Positions 15,953-25,182 of a stretch of 64,000 nt of DNA are shown one piece after another; the first letter of the stretch is position 1, and every line of letters starts with the position of its first letter. The stretch is taken from the NCBI RefSeq assembly GCF_017876155.1, contig NZ_JAGINP010000033.1:25656-89655 (forward strand). The letters are read 5' to 3'. This DNA is from Azospirillum rugosum. Its GTDB lineage: Bacteria > Pseudomonadota > Alphaproteobacteria > Azospirillales > Azospirillaceae. A model generated the notes under the pieces. It ran no database searches. It was not told where the DNA came from and saw only the letters and a program-made list of their open reading frames with translations. The position numbers and the translations under genes were made by a program.

Positions 15953-16183
15953 ATGGCTGAGTTTTTCGCGATGGGCGGCTACGCCGCGTATGTCTGGCCG
16001 GCCTACGGGCTGGCGGCGCTGGTGATGGTCGGGCTGCTCGTCGCCACGCTGAAGGGCCTGCGCGGGGCGGAGACGACGCTGAAGGCGCTGGAGGGCAGCC
16101 GCCCCGCGCGGCGGCGCCCTCGCCCCAAGGATTCCAAAGGGCAAGCCGCGGCCCCGTCCGCGGCGGAGGTGAGCGAAGGATGA
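15953..16183 (+). CDS. ccmD: Heme exporter protein CcmD
   Basis: A 76-residue single-pass membrane protein. The helix spans about residues 11-35 (YAAYVWPAYGLAALVMVGLL), followed by a basic cytoplasmic tail (RPARRRPRPK). CcmD keeps the CcmABC complex together with CcmE. The ATG at 15953 lies 6 nt after GAGGAG. The ATG immediately before it is also possible. It overlaps ccmE by 4 nt. Confidence 0.85.
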   Translation: MAEFFAMGGYAAYVWPAYGLAALVMVGLLVATLKGLRGAETTLKALEGSRPARRRPRPKDSKGQAAAPSAAEVSEG

Positions 16184-16635
16184 CCCGCAAGAAACGGCGC
16201 CTCTACATGCTGGGCCTCGCCCTGCTCGGGCTGGGTGCGGCGGCGGCCCTGACCCTGACCGCCTTCGAGGACAACATCGTCTTCTTCTTCAGCCCCACCC
16301 AGCTGCAGACGCAGCAGGTCGGCGACCGCAACTTCCGCCTGGGCGGGCTGGTCGAGCAGGGCAGCGTGACGAAGCTGCCGGACGGCGTCACCACCCGCTT
16401 CGTGGTGACCGACACGGTGAACTCCGTCCCCGTCACCTACCGCGGCCAGCTGCCGGACCTGTTCCGCGAGGGCCAGGGCGTGGTGGCGGAAGGCCGGCTG
16501 GCCGGCGGCGTCTTCCAGGCGCGCGAGGTGCTGGCCAAGCACGACGAGAACTACATGCCGCCGGAGGTGGCGGACGCGCTGAAGCAGGCCGAGCATTTCA
16601 AGGCCACGACCAAGACGCTGAAGCCAAGCTCGTAG
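16180..16635 (+). CDS. ccmE: Heme chaperone CcmE
   Basis: A 151-residue periplasmic heme chaperone anchored by an N-terminal helix (about residues 8-28). The OB-fold follows (RLGGLVEQGSVTKLPDG, then VPVTYRGQLPDLFREGQG). The covalent heme site HDENY is present, with H121 binding the heme vinyl and Y125 as axial ligand. It receives heme from CcmC and hands it to CcmF. The start overlaps ccmD. Confidence 0.93.
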   Translation: MTRKKRRLYMLGLALLGLGAAAALTLTAFEDNIVFFFSPTQLQTQQVGDRNFRLGGLVEQGSVTKLPDGVTTRFVVTDTVNSVPVTYRGQLPDLFREGQGVVAEGRLAGGVFQAREVLAKHDENYMPPEVADALKQAEHFKATTKTLKPSS

Positions 16636-16660
16636 CATTTTCAAAGGGAGTAGCGGGTCC

Positions 16661-18652
16661 GTGATCCCCGAACTCGGCCATTACGCGCTGGTGCTGGCGC
16701 TGTTCGTGGCGCTGGTGCAGTCCGGCGTCCCCCTGGCGGGCGCCGCCACCGGCAACGCCGCCTGGATGGGCGTCGCCCGCCCCGCCGCCGTGGCGCAGAT
16801 GCTGCTGGTCCTGGTCGCCTACGGCGCGCTGACCTGGGCGCATGTGGTGTCCGACTTCAGCGTGATGAACGTCGTCCAGAACAGCCACTCGGCCAAGCCG
16901 ATGCTCTACAAGGTGTCGGGCGTCTGGGGGAACCACGAGGGCTCGATGATGCTGTGGATCGTCATGCTGACGGTCTTCGGCGCCGCCGTGGCGGTCTTCG
17001 GGCGCAACCTGCCCCCCACCCTGAAGGCGCGGGTGCTGGCCGTGCAGGGGCTGGTCGGCATCGGCTTCCTGCTGTTCATCCTGACGACCTCCAACCCCTT
17101 CATCCGCGTGGTGCCGGCGCCGCTGGACGGCAACGACCTGAACCCGCTGCTCCAGGACCCCGGCCTCGCCTTCCACCCGCCCTTCCTCTACGCGGGCTAT
17201 GTCGGCTTCTCCATCGCCTTCTCCTTCGCGGTCGCCGCCCTGATCGAGGGGCGCGTGGACCCGGCCTGGGCGCGCTGGGTGCGGCCCTGGACACTGGCTG
17301 CCTGGTCGACCCTGACCGCCGGCATCGCGCTGGGCTCCTGGTGGGCCTATTACGAGCTGGGCTGGGGCGGCTGGTGGTACTGGGACCCGGTGGAGAACGC
17401 CTCCTTCATGCCCTGGCTGGCCGGCACCGCGCTGCTGCACTCCGCCATCGTGGTGGAGAAGCGCGACGCGCTGAAGACCTGGACCATCCTGCTGGCGATC
17501 ATCACCTTCTCGCTGTCGCTGATGGGCACCTTCCTGGTGCGCTCCGGCATCCTGACGTCGGTGCACGCCTTCGCGGTGGACCCGGCGCGCGGCGTGTTCA
17601 TCCTGGTGCTGCTGGGCATCGCCACCGGCGGCTCGCTGCTGCTCTACAGCCTGCGCGCGCCCAGCCTGAAGGCCGGCGGCCTGTTCGCGCCGATCAGCCG
17701 CGAGGGCTCGCTGGTGCTGAACAACCTGCTGCTGTCCACCGCGACGGCGACGGTCTTCATCGGCACGCTGTACCCGCTGTTCCTGGACGTGCTGAAGCTG
17801 GGCAAGGTCTCCGTCGGCGCGCCCTTCTTCAACGCCACCTTCGTGCCGGTCGCCATCCCCATGGTGATCGCCATGGTCGTCGGCCCCTTCCTGGCCTGGA
17901 AGCGCGGCGACCTGCCCGGCGCGCTGACCCGCCTGTGGTCGGCCGGCGTCGCCGTGGTCGTCTGCGTCGCCATCGCCGCCTACATCACCAACGGCGGCGG
18001 GCCGCTGCTGGCGCTGGTCGGCATCGCGCTGGCCGCCTGGGCCTTCTTCGGCTCGCTCGCCGAGTTCGCGGAGCGCATCCGCCTGTTCCGCGTGCCGCTG
18101 AAGGACAGCTGGACCCGCGCCGCGCACCTGCCGCGCAGCGCCTGGGGCATGACCATCGCGCACGCCTGCCTGGGCATCTCCATCCTCGGCATGACCGGCA
18201 CCTCGGCCTGGCAGACGGAGGTCATCCAGGCCATGAAGCCGGGCGAGACCGCCCAGCTCGCCGCCTATTCCGTCCGCTTCGACAGCGTGGCGGAGGTGCA
18301 GGGCGCCAACTTCCGCGCCGAGGAGGGCGTGTTCACCGTCACCAAGGACGGCGCGCTGATCGCCACCCTGAAGCCGCAGCGCCGCAGCTATCCGGTCACC
18401 CGGATGACGACGACCGAGTCGGCCATCCACACCACGGTGTTCAGCGACGTCTACATCGCGCTGGGCGACCCGACGCAGAACGGCACGGCCTGGATCGTGC
18501 GGCTTTACCACCACCCGCTGGTGCCGTGGATCTGGCTGGGTGCCTTGGGGATGATGGCCGGCGGGCTGGTCAGCCTGTCCGACCGCCGCTTCCGCGTCGG
18601 CGCGCCGGAGCGCCGCCGCGCCGCCAAGCCCACGTTGCAGCCTGCCGAGTAA
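16661..18652 (+). CDS. ccmF: Heme lyase subunit CcmF
   Basis: A 663-residue polytopic membrane protein that, with CcmH and CcmI, attaches heme to the CxxCH motif of apocytochromes c. The WWD domain is WGGWWYWDPVENASFMPW. Conserved histidines lie in nearby loops (WGNHEGSMMLW, LAFHPPFLYAGYVG). The GTG start follows AGGGAG at 10 nt. It is full length compared with usual CcmF (640-680 residues). ccmG follows after 12 nt. Confidence 0.93.
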   Translation: MIPELGHYALVLALFVALVQSGVPLAGAATGNAAWMGVARPAAVAQMLLVLVAYGALTWAHVVSDFSVMNVVQNSHSAKPMLYKVSGVWGNHEGSMMLWIVMLTVFGAAVAVFGRNLPPTLKARVLAVQGLVGIGFLLFILTTSNPFIRVVPAPLDGNDLNPLLQDPGLAFHPPFLYAGYVGFSIAFSFAVAALIEGRVDPAWARWVRPWTLAAWSTLTAGIALGSWWAYYELGWGGWWYWDPVENASFMPWLAGTALLHSAIVVEKRDALKTWTILLAIITFSLSLMGTFLVRSGILTSVHAFAVDPARGVFILVLLGIATGGSLLLYSLRAPSLKAGGLFAPISREGSLVLNNLLLSTATATVFIGTLYPLFLDVLKLGKVSVGAPFFNATFVPVAIPMVIAMVVGPFLAWKRGDLPGALTRLWSAGVAVVVCVAIAAYITNGGGPLLALVGIALAAWAFFGSLAEFAERIRLFRVPLKDSWTRAAHLPRSAWGMTIAHACLGISILGMTGTSAWQTEVIQAMKPGETAQLAAYSVRFDSVAEVQGANFRAEEGVFTVTKDGALIATLKPQRRSYPVTRMTTTESAIHTTVFSDVYIALGDPTQNGTAWIVRLYHHPLVPWIWLGALGMMAGGLVSLSDRRFRVGAPERRRAAKPTLQPAE

Positions 18653-18664
18653 GGGTCCCGTCCG

Positions 18665-19201
18665 ATGCGCCGCCTGATCTTCCTGTTGCCGCTGCTGCTG
18701 TTCGTCGGCGTCGGCGTGGCCTTCCTCCTGGGCTTCGAGCGCGACCCGCGCGACATCCCCTCAGCATTGATCGACAAGCCGGCCCCGGACTTCACCCTGC
18801 CGCCGCTGCCCGGCCACAAGGAGGGCGTGTCGTCGGCGATGCTGAAGGGCGACGTCACGCTGGTGAACGTCTTCGCCTCCTGGTGCATCCCCTGCAAGGC
18901 GGAGCACCCGGTGATCACCCGCCTGTCGAAGGAACTGGGGGTGACCGTCCGCGGCATCAACTACAAGGACAAGACCGGGGACGCGCTGGACTGGCTGAAG
19001 CGCAACGGCGACCCCTACGCCAGCATCGGCGCCGACCTGGACGGCCGCGTGTCCATCGACTGGGGCGTCTACGGTGTGCCGGAGACCTACCTGATCGACC
19101 GCCAGGGGCGCATCCGCTTCAAGCAGGTCGGCCCCCTGACCCCGCAGGTGGTGGACGAGCAGATCCTGCCCATGGTCAAGCATCTGAGGGCCGCGTCGTG
19201 A
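18665..19201 (+). CDS. ccmG: Thiol:disulfide oxidoreductase CcmG/DsbE
   Basis: A 178-residue membrane-anchored thioredoxin-like protein. An N-terminal helix (about residues 5-21) is followed by the redox site FASWCIPCKAEHP and the cis-Pro region GVYGVPETYLIDR. It keeps apocytochrome c or CcmH cysteines reduced. Its stop codon overlaps the GTG start of ccmH. Confidence 0.92.
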   Translation: MRRLIFLLPLLLFVGVGVAFLLGFERDPRDIPSALIDKPAPDFTLPPLPGHKEGVSSAMLKGDVTLVNVFASWCIPCKAEHPVITRLSKELGVTVRGINYKDKTGDALDWLKRNGDPYASIGADLDGRVSIDWGVYGVPETYLIDRQGRIRFKQVGPLTPQVVDEQILPMVKHLRAAS

Positions 19202-19713
19202 AAGCCCTCCACGTGAAAGCCATCCTCCTCGCCGCCCTCCTCGCCATCACGCCGCTGACCGCCGCCTCCATCGCTTGGGCCGTCCAGCCCGACGAGGTGC
19301 TGCCCGACCCGGCGATGGAGGGCCGCGCGCGCGAGATCAGCAAGGATCTGCGCTGCCTCGTCTGCCAGAACCAATCGATCGATGACTCCAACGCCCCGCT
19401 CGCCCGCGACCTGCGCATCCTGGTGCGGGAGCGGCTGAAGGCCGGCGACAGCGACCAGCAGGTCGTCCATTACGTCACCGACCGCTACGGCGACTACGTG
19501 CTGCTGCGCCCGCCCTTCAAGGCGACGACGCTGGTCCTGTGGGTCGGCCCCTTCGTCATCCTGGCGATCGGCGCCATCGGCACGTTCCTGTACCTGCGCG
19601 GCCGCAAGAGCGCCGCCGTCGCCGCCGGCGGCGACACCGCCCCCCTGACCGAGGACGAGCGCCAGCGTCTGGACGCCCTACTCCGGAAGGAAGACCGGAA
19701 GGAAGACGCCTGA
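19198..19713 (+). CDS. ccmH: Cytochrome c maturation protein CcmH
   Basis: A 171-residue exported, membrane-anchored protein. A signal helix is followed by the redox motif LRCLVCQNQSI and a C-terminal membrane helix (LVLWVGPFVILAIGAIGTFL). It reduces or holds apocytochrome c for CcmF. The start is a GTG at 19198 with GAGGG 7 nt upstream, overlapping the ccmG stop (GTGA). The stop overlaps the ccmI start by one base. It is the short CcmH form, with the TPR part encoded separately as ccmI. Confidence 0.9.
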   Translation: MKALHVKAILLAALLAITPLTAASIAWAVQPDEVLPDPAMEGRAREISKDLRCLVCQNQSIDDSNAPLARDLRILVRERLKAGDSDQQVVHYVTDRYGDYVLLRPPFKATTLVLWVGPFVILAIGAIGTFLYLRGRKSAAVAAGGDTAPLTEDERQRLDALLRKEDRKEDA

Positions 19714-21119
19714 TGCTGTTCTGGATCGTCGCCGCCGTGATGACGGCGGCCGTGGTGATGCTGATCGTGCCGCCCCTGCTGAAGAGCCAGGCCACCGGCC
19801 CGGACGCCCGCGCCGACTTCGACCTGGAGGTCTACCGCGACCAATTGGCGGAGCTGGAGCGCGACCAAGCCCGCGGCCTGATCAGCGAGACCCAGGCCGC
19901 CGCCGCCAAGGCGGAGATCGGCCGCCGCATGCTCGCCATCGCCGACCATAAAGGCAGCACATCCCAACCCGCCGCCGCTCCGCGCAGTGGCAAAGTCCTG
20001 GCCGGCCTGCTGGTGCTGGCCCTGCCGCTCGGCGCGCTGGCCGTCTACGGCAAGCTCGGCCGGCCGGAGCTGCCGGCTCAGCCGCTGGCCTCCCGCGACC
20101 TGAACCAGGAGCGCGGCGCCCCGCCCAAGAACGTGCTGGCCGCGCTGGAGAAGCTGAAGGCGCAGCTGGACCAGAACCCCGACGACGCGCAGGGCTGGTC
20201 CATCCTCGGCCAGGCCTACGCCAAGATGGGCCGCGTCCAGGAGGCGGCGGACGCCCTGCGCAAGGCGGCCACCCTGTCCAAGGGCGACCCGGACATCCTC
20301 GGCACCTACGGCGAGGTGCTGATCAGCGCCGCCGGCGGCACGGTGACGGAGGAGGCGCGCACCGCCTTCGAAACGATCCTGACCAAGGACGCGAAGGAAC
20401 CGCGCGCCCGCTTCTATCTGGCGCTGGCCCGCCGTCAGGCCGGCGACGTCAAGGGCGCGCTGGAGCGCTGGGCCGCCCTGCTGGGCGACTCGCCCGCCGA
20501 CGCCCCCTGGGTGCCGGTGGTGCAAGGCCAAATCCAGCAGGCCGCCAAGGAGCTTGGGCTCGACCCCGCGGCCGTCACGCCCAAGACCCTGCCGCCGGAA
20601 CAGCCGCCGGCCGCCCAGAACCAGAATCCGGGCCAGGGCCAGGATCAGGCCGGCTCGCCGGAGGACCGCGATCAGATGATCCGCGGCATGGTCGCCAACC
20701 TCGCCGCGAAGCTGGAGGCCAACCCCGCCGACGTCGACGGCTGGCTGAAGCTCGCCCGCTCCTACAACGTGCTGGGCGAGCGCGACAAGGCCGCGGAAGC
20801 AGCGCGCAAGGCCAAGGAGCAGGCGCCGGACCGCCCCGACGTGCTGGTCGCCTACGCCGGCGCGCTGCTGTCCCTGGAGCCCCCGACCGACAAGCCCGGC
20901 CCCATGCCGGCCGAGGCGGTGACGGCACTCCGCCAGGCGCTGACCGTGGAGCCGACGAACCGCGACGCGCTCTGGCTGCTGGGCCTCGACGCCGCCGACA
21001 CCGGCCGGACCGCCGAGGCGTCGGACCTGTGGACCCGCCTTCTGGCGCAGTTCCAGCCGAACGACCCGGAATACGCGCTGATCCGCGCCCGGTTGGAGTC
21101 GCTGAAGGCCGGGGGGTGA
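19713..21119 (+). CDS. ccmI: Apocytochrome c chaperone CcmI
   Basis: A 468-residue protein: two N-terminal membrane helices (FWIVAAVMTAAVVMLIVPPL and the segment near residue 95), a leucine-zipper-like loop between them (FDLEVYRDQLAELERDQARG), then a periplasmic TPR region (LDQNPDDAQGWSILGQAYAK, LEANPADVDGWLKLARSYNV). It binds the C-terminal helix of apocytochromes and presents them to CcmF/CcmH. A Gln/Asn/Pro linker (near residues 290-310) separates two TPR blocks. Its start overlaps the ccmH stop (TGATG). Confidence 0.9.
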   Translation: MLFWIVAAVMTAAVVMLIVPPLLKSQATGPDARADFDLEVYRDQLAELERDQARGLISETQAAAAKAEIGRRMLAIADHKGSTSQPAAAPRSGKVLAGLLVLALPLGALAVYGKLGRPELPAQPLASRDLNQERGAPPKNVLAALEKLKAQLDQNPDDAQGWSILGQAYAKMGRVQEAADALRKAATLSKGDPDILGTYGEVLISAAGGTVTEEARTAFETILTKDAKEPRARFYLALARRQAGDVKGALERWAALLGDSPADAPWVPVVQGQIQQAAKELGLDPAAVTPKTLPPEQPPAAQNQNPGQGQDQAGSPEDRDQMIRGMVANLAAKLEANPADVDGWLKLARSYNVLGERDKAAEAARKAKEQAPDRPDVLVAYAGALLSLEPPTDKPGPMPAEAVTALRQALTVEPTNRDALWLLGLDAADTGRTAEASDLWTRLLAQFQPNDPEYALIRARLESLKAGG

Positions 21120-21297
21120 TCCCGGCCGGCGGCGGCCTCGCCGCAAAAGGTCACGCCGGGTCCGTTCGCGGGGGTCGTAAGGAACGGAGGCGCTTTGGGG
21201 ATCTAGGCCATTCGTATGCGAACCAAAGGCCGGGTCCCCCGCCTTCCGATGCACGCTAAATTGGCGTGTGGTCCCACGATCCGGTTTTCCCACCCCC

Positions 21298-23004
21298 ATG
21301 CCAAAAGATAATGGGCCAGAAGACAACGGCCCGGCCGACGCATCGCCCGCGGCGGCCACCCCGCCGCTTCACCGCCCGCGGCTGGAGGCGGCCATCGGAT
21401 GGCTGGCGGCGGCCGGGCTGGTGTTCCTGCTGGCGGTCATGGCCGTGGTGGCCTACGAGTCGCGCCAGCGCGCCATTCAGGAAGCGACGGAACGCGCGGA
21501 GTCGGCGGCCCACGTCCTGGCGGAGCACACCGCCCGCCTGTTCGACGCCTCCGACCTGCTGGTGGAGCACACCGCGCAGCGCATCCGGGACATGGGCTGG
21601 AACGAGATCGAAGCGTCGAACGACATATGGGGCAGCCTGCGCGCGGAGGTGGAGCACCTGCCCTTCCTGAACGCTGTCTGGCTGAACGACGAGACCGGAC
21701 GCCTGCGGCTCAGCACCATCGGCTTTCCCACGCCGCCATCCGACGCGAGCGACCGCGACTCCTTCCTCGCGCACCTGTCCGGGCCCGACCGCCCCTACAT
21801 CAGCGAGCTGATCGTCGGCCGCGTGACGCGGAAGCCGACCTTCCTGGTCAGCCGGCGCCTGGGCAAACGCGACGGGTCCTTCCGCGGGATCGCCTCGGTG
21901 ACGGTGGATCCCGCCTATTTCGAGGAGTTCTACCGCAACCTCGACCTGCCCAGCGATCCGTCGATCCTGCTGTTCCGGGCCGACGACCTTGCCGTCCTGG
22001 TCCATCACCCGGATGGGAACCCGCAGGCGCCGGCCCCGGTGCCGGACTTCGTCAGGCGCTCGGTGACGGCCCACCCCGCCATGGCCGTCGCGACCGGCGA
22101 CGGCGGCATCGTCGCCCACCGGCGGGTGGAGAACTGGCCGGTCCATGTCGCCGTGCGCATCGGGCTGGAGCCGGTCCTGGCGGACTGGCGCGCGGCGCTG
22201 GCCCCCTACGCCGGGATGGCCGCCCTGGCCGCCGCGGCTCTGCTGGTCCTGTCCGCCTTCGGCTTCCGCCAGGCCCACGCCGCCCGCCTGGTCCAGGAGC
22301 GGCTGGAGGCCCGCGTGCAGGAGCGCACCGCCTCGCTGGAGACGGCGCTCGCCCAGCGCGACGCGGTGCTGGCCCAGAAGGACCTGCTGATGCGGGAGGC
22401 CAACCACCGCATCAAGAACAGCCTGCAGGTGGTCTCCAGCCTGCTGTCGCTGCAGGGCCAGAGCACCGGCAACCCGGAAACCCGCGAGAGCCTGCACGAG
22501 GCCGGCCGCCGCGTCCACGCGGTCAGCGACATCCACCAGCTGCTCTACAAGGTCGACGACATCCAGCTCGTGCCCTTCCACGAGTATCTGACCGCCCTGT
22601 GCCGCGACCTGGAACGCTCCGCGCTCGCCGAGAGCGACGGCTGGCGGCTGACCCTGACGGTCGAGCCGGTGGAGGTGCCGAGCGACCAGGCAGTGCCGCT
22701 GGGCCTGATCGCCAACGAGCTGCTGATGAACGCGGTCAAGCACGCCTATCCCGGTGAAGGGCCCGGGTTGGGATCCAAGTCCATCGCGGTCAGCCTTCGC
22801 CACGCCGGCGACTCCGTGCGCCTGACCATCGAGGACGAGGGCGTCGGCCTGCCGGACGGGTTCGACTGGCGGCGCAGCCGCAGCCTGGGCATGCGGCTGG
22901 TCCACGCCCTGACCAACCAGCTCGACGCCACCCTGTCGGTGGAGCCGCGCCGGCCCGGCACCAGCTACCGGCTGGACATGCCTCTCGTCCTGGTCGCTTC
23001 CTGA
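21298..23004 (+). CDS. Membrane sensor histidine kinase, HisKA_2 type
   Basis: A 568-residue sensor kinase. A membrane helix near residues 25-50 and a second near 305-325 flank a roughly 250-residue extracytoplasmic double-Cache-like sensor region. After a short coiled coil, the HisKA_2 box reads REANHRIKNSLQVVSSLLSL with the phospho-accepting His, then an ATPase domain with N box (LLMNAVKHAYPGEG) and G boxes (IEDEGVGLPDG). HisKA_2 kinases often act in general stress or light signalling. No response regulator is adjacent. A GTG at 21268 is an alternative start, and neither start has a good ribosome site. Confidence 0.85.
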   Translation: MPKDNGPEDNGPADASPAAATPPLHRPRLEAAIGWLAAAGLVFLLAVMAVVAYESRQRAIQEATERAESAAHVLAEHTARLFDASDLLVEHTAQRIRDMGWNEIEASNDIWGSLRAEVEHLPFLNAVWLNDETGRLRLSTIGFPTPPSDASDRDSFLAHLSGPDRPYISELIVGRVTRKPTFLVSRRLGKRDGSFRGIASVTVDPAYFEEFYRNLDLPSDPSILLFRADDLAVLVHHPDGNPQAPAPVPDFVRRSVTAHPAMAVATGDGGIVAHRRVENWPVHVAVRIGLEPVLADWRAALAPYAGMAALAAAALLVLSAFGFRQAHAARLVQERLEARVQERTASLETALAQRDAVLAQKDLLMREANHRIKNSLQVVSSLLSLQGQSTGNPETRESLHEAGRRVHAVSDIHQLLYKVDDIQLVPFHEYLTALCRDLERSALAESDGWRLTLTVEPVEVPSDQAVPLGLIANELLMNAVKHAYPGEGPGLGSKSIAVSLRHAGDSVRLTIEDEGVGLPDGFDWRRSRSLGMRLVHALTNQLDATLSVEPRRPGTSYRLDMPLVLVAS

Positions 23005-23010
23005 GCGGAC

Positions 23011-23496
23011 TCACGGCCCGGCGCGCAGGGGAATGTCCAGCCGCTGCACCGCGCAGGTGGCCGGGCCGTTTCGGCAATAACGGAACTCCACCCGCATCAT
23101 CCCGTCGTTGCGGTCGGGGTCGGCGAAGCGCACCGGCCCTTTCAGCGGCAGGACCGCGCGCAGCGGCCCATCCTCCCTCTCCGACCGGATCGCGGCGGGA
23201 AAGCGCCCGGCCACCCGCGCGCGCAGCAGGGCCGGCACGTCGACGCGCAGCACCGGCGGAACGACCCGCACCCCGGCCTCCGGCTTCAGGGTCAGGACCA
23301 GGGCGCTCTCCTTGCCGCGGGTTTCCAGGGCGGCGGTCAGCGGGCCGGCGGGCGTCGGCGCGCTCCAGGTCCGCGTGGGATCGGCAGCGCCGGCGGCGGG
23401 GATGGACAGCGGGCCGGCTACCGGGGCGACCGCCAACAGCAGGACAACGGTGCGGACGGCGGAGACGGTCATCGGATGACGCTTGCGTAAGGGCAT
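23011..23496 (-). CDS. Exported hypothetical protein
   Basis: A 161-residue protein with a signal peptide (MTVSAVRTVVLLLAVAPVAG, cleavage near GAA-DP). The mature part is rich in alternating strands and has two Cys near the C-terminus (RYCRNGPATC). I do not recognise the family. The start is uncertain: ATG at 23496 or 23472. Neither has a ribosome site, and the first lies only 13 bases from the divergent exporter start. It runs convergent with the sensor kinase, with 6 bases between stop codons. Confidence 0.55.
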   Translation of the reverse strand: MPLRKRHPMTVSAVRTVVLLLAVAPVAGPLSIPAAGAADPTRTWSAPTPAGPLTAALETRGKESALVLTLKPEAGVRVVPPVLRVDVPALLRARVAGRFPAAIRSEREDGPLRAVLPLKGPVRFADPDRNDGMMRVEFRYCRNGPATCAVQRLDIPLRAGP

Positions 23497-23509
23497 GACA
23501 GGAGGGAGG

Positions 23510-24607
23510 ATGCAACCGGGCGTAACGGCCGGCAAGTCCCGCCACGCGGGGGCGACCGGGCGCCTTCGGCTTGCTCCCACCGATGAGACGCGCGTGCCCG
23601 ATACCGCATCAACGCCCCGAGCACCCGACCGACCAGCACCCGGCCAACCAGCACCCGGCCAACCAGCACTCGGCCACCCCCTCGCCGCCGTCGGCTGGAT
23701 GCTGGTCTGCGCGCTGCTCGTGGCGGTGGGGAACACCCTGGTCCGGCACGTGACCGTGGACATGCACGCGTTCGAGGTCGTGTTCTTCCGCAACCTGTTC
23801 AGCGTGCTGTTCGTGCTGCCCTGGCTGGCGGCGTCGGGTTTCGGCAGCCTGCGCACCGGCCGGTCGCGGCTGTACGCCTCGCGCTCGCTGACCAGCCTTC
23901 TGGCGATGCTGGCGTGGTTCTACAGCGTGGCCCACATGCCGTTGCCGGAGGCCACCGCGCTGGCCTTCACGGTGCCGTTGTTCGTCACCATCGGCGGCGC
24001 CTTGTTCCTGGGAGAGCGGGTGCGCCTGCGCCGCTGGACGGCCGTCGCGGTCGGCTTCGCCGGGGTGCTGGTCATCATCCGGCCGGGTGCGGGAAGCGTC
24101 AGCCCGGTGACCTTCGTCCTGCTGCTCCACTGCGTCGCCGCGGCGGCCACCACCCTGCAGGTGCGCGCGCTGGCGATGAAGGACAGCGTGCTGGTCGTGG
24201 TCGCCTACATGGGGCTGTTCCTCACGCCCATGGCCCTGGTTCCGGCCCTGTTCGTCTGGACATGGCCCAGCTGGACGGCGCTGGGCTGGCTGGCCGTGCT
24301 GAGCGCGGTCATGACGCTGGCGCAGCTCGCCATGACCCGCGCCTTCAGCATGGCCCCGGCGTCGGCCATGATGCCCTACGACTACATCCGCCTGCCCTTC
24401 ACGGCGGTGCTCGCCTGGCTGCTGTTCGGCGAGGTGATGGACGCCTGGGGCTGGGCCGGAGCCGCCGTGATCGCGGGGTCGGCGCTCTACACGGCGCACC
24501 GCGACGCGCTCCAGAGCCGCGCCCGGAAGATTCGCGACGCGGACGTCCGGGACGAGGCGCAGGCCCCGCTTCCCCCTTCCGCGGCCGGGTCCCGCCCCCT
24601 GCCCTGA
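23510..24607 (+). CDS. EamA-family (DMT) exporter
   Basis: A 365-residue membrane protein with ten predicted helices in two EamA repeats (VGNTLVRHVTVDMHAFEVVF then FRNLFSVLF; PASAMMPYDYIRLPFTAVLA). Drug/metabolite transporters of this class export small metabolites. The substrate is unknown. The N-terminal 60 residues before the first helix are Pro/Ala rich and include three PGQPA-type repeats encoded by 15-bp direct repeats at 23632-23676. The ATG at 23510 is preceded by AGGAGGGAGG, the strongest site in this stretch. Confidence 0.85.
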   Translation: MQPGVTAGKSRHAGATGRLRLAPTDETRVPDTASTPRAPDRPAPGQPAPGQPALGHPLAAVGWMLVCALLVAVGNTLVRHVTVDMHAFEVVFFRNLFSVLFVLPWLAASGFGSLRTGRSRLYASRSLTSLLAMLAWFYSVAHMPLPEATALAFTVPLFVTIGGALFLGERVRLRRWTAVAVGFAGVLVIIRPGAGSVSPVTFVLLLHCVAAAATTLQVRALAMKDSVLVVVAYMGLFLTPMALVPALFVWTWPSWTALGWLAVLSAVMTLAQLAMTRAFSMAPASAMMPYDYIRLPFTAVLAWLLFGEVMDAWGWAGAAVIAGSALYTAHRDALQSRARKIRDADVRDEAQAPLPPSAAGSRPLP

Positions 24608-24614
24608 AGAACGC

Positions 24615-25034
24615 TCACGTGGGTGTGTGCCGGGTGGGTGTGTGCCGGCGCCGCTCCGTCTCCAGGACGGTGCGGGCGCGCTCCTGGTGTTCGGGCTTCA
24701 TGCTGCTGCGCACGGCCTGGATCGCCGCCGCCAGGACGGCGGCGTCGTCGGCGAAGCCGATCGCGACCATCCAGTCCGGCACCGTGTCGGACGGCAGGAT
24801 GAAATAGGCCAGCGCCCCCATCAGCATCGCCTTGGCCCGGAAGGGCGTCACCGGGTCCGTGGCGCAGAAATAGGCAGCCAGCGCCTGGTCCAGGACCGGC
24901 ACGCGGTGCAGGTTGGCGCGCAGCTTGTTCCAGAGGCCGCGGCGGACGTAGCGCTCGTCGCGCTCCGCGCGAAAGCGGTCGATCACCGCCGGAAGCGCTC
25001 GCCCCGTCCCCGTCCTGTCGCCGGCGGTCTGCAT
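24615..25034 (-). CDS. DUF1232 (YkvA-like) membrane protein
   Basis: A 139-residue protein with the DUF1232 core AKAMLMGALAYFILPSDTVP followed by DWMVAIGFADDAAVLAAAIQ, a hydrophobic hairpin found in small inner-membrane proteins of unknown function. The Arg-rich N-terminus and the charged tail should face the cytoplasm. The ATG at 25034 lies 4 nt after GGGGGA. An ATG at 25061 is also possible. Convergent with the exporter gene, 7 nt apart. Confidence 0.8.
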   Translation of the reverse strand: MQTAGDRTGTGRALPAVIDRFRAERDERYVRRGLWNKLRANLHRVPVLDQALAAYFCATDPVTPFRAKAMLMGALAYFILPSDTVPDWMVAIGFADDAAVLAAAIQAVRSSMKPEHQERARTVLETERRRHTPTRHTPT

Positions 25035-25182
25035 GGCGTCCCCCAGGCCCGAACGCCGCATCCCCCGGGCTCGTGTTCCGGCGGGCTCGGCGCTCTGTTA
25101 CACAGATGCGTGGACCATGAACGCGGCAGCCACGCCTGCGGTCCCGCGGGGATCATGGAAAAAACGGAGGAGGAACAGCGCC

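Noticed and set aside
21180..21206. GGAAC upstream of the HisKA_2 kinase as an EcfG promoter
   Set aside because: At 16-17 nt spacing the -10 reads CTAG, not CGTT, so the match fails.
23632..23676. Short direct repeats considered as a CRISPR array
   Set aside because: Contiguous 15-bp units without spacers, inside a coding region. No CRISPR array or cas gene exists in the window.
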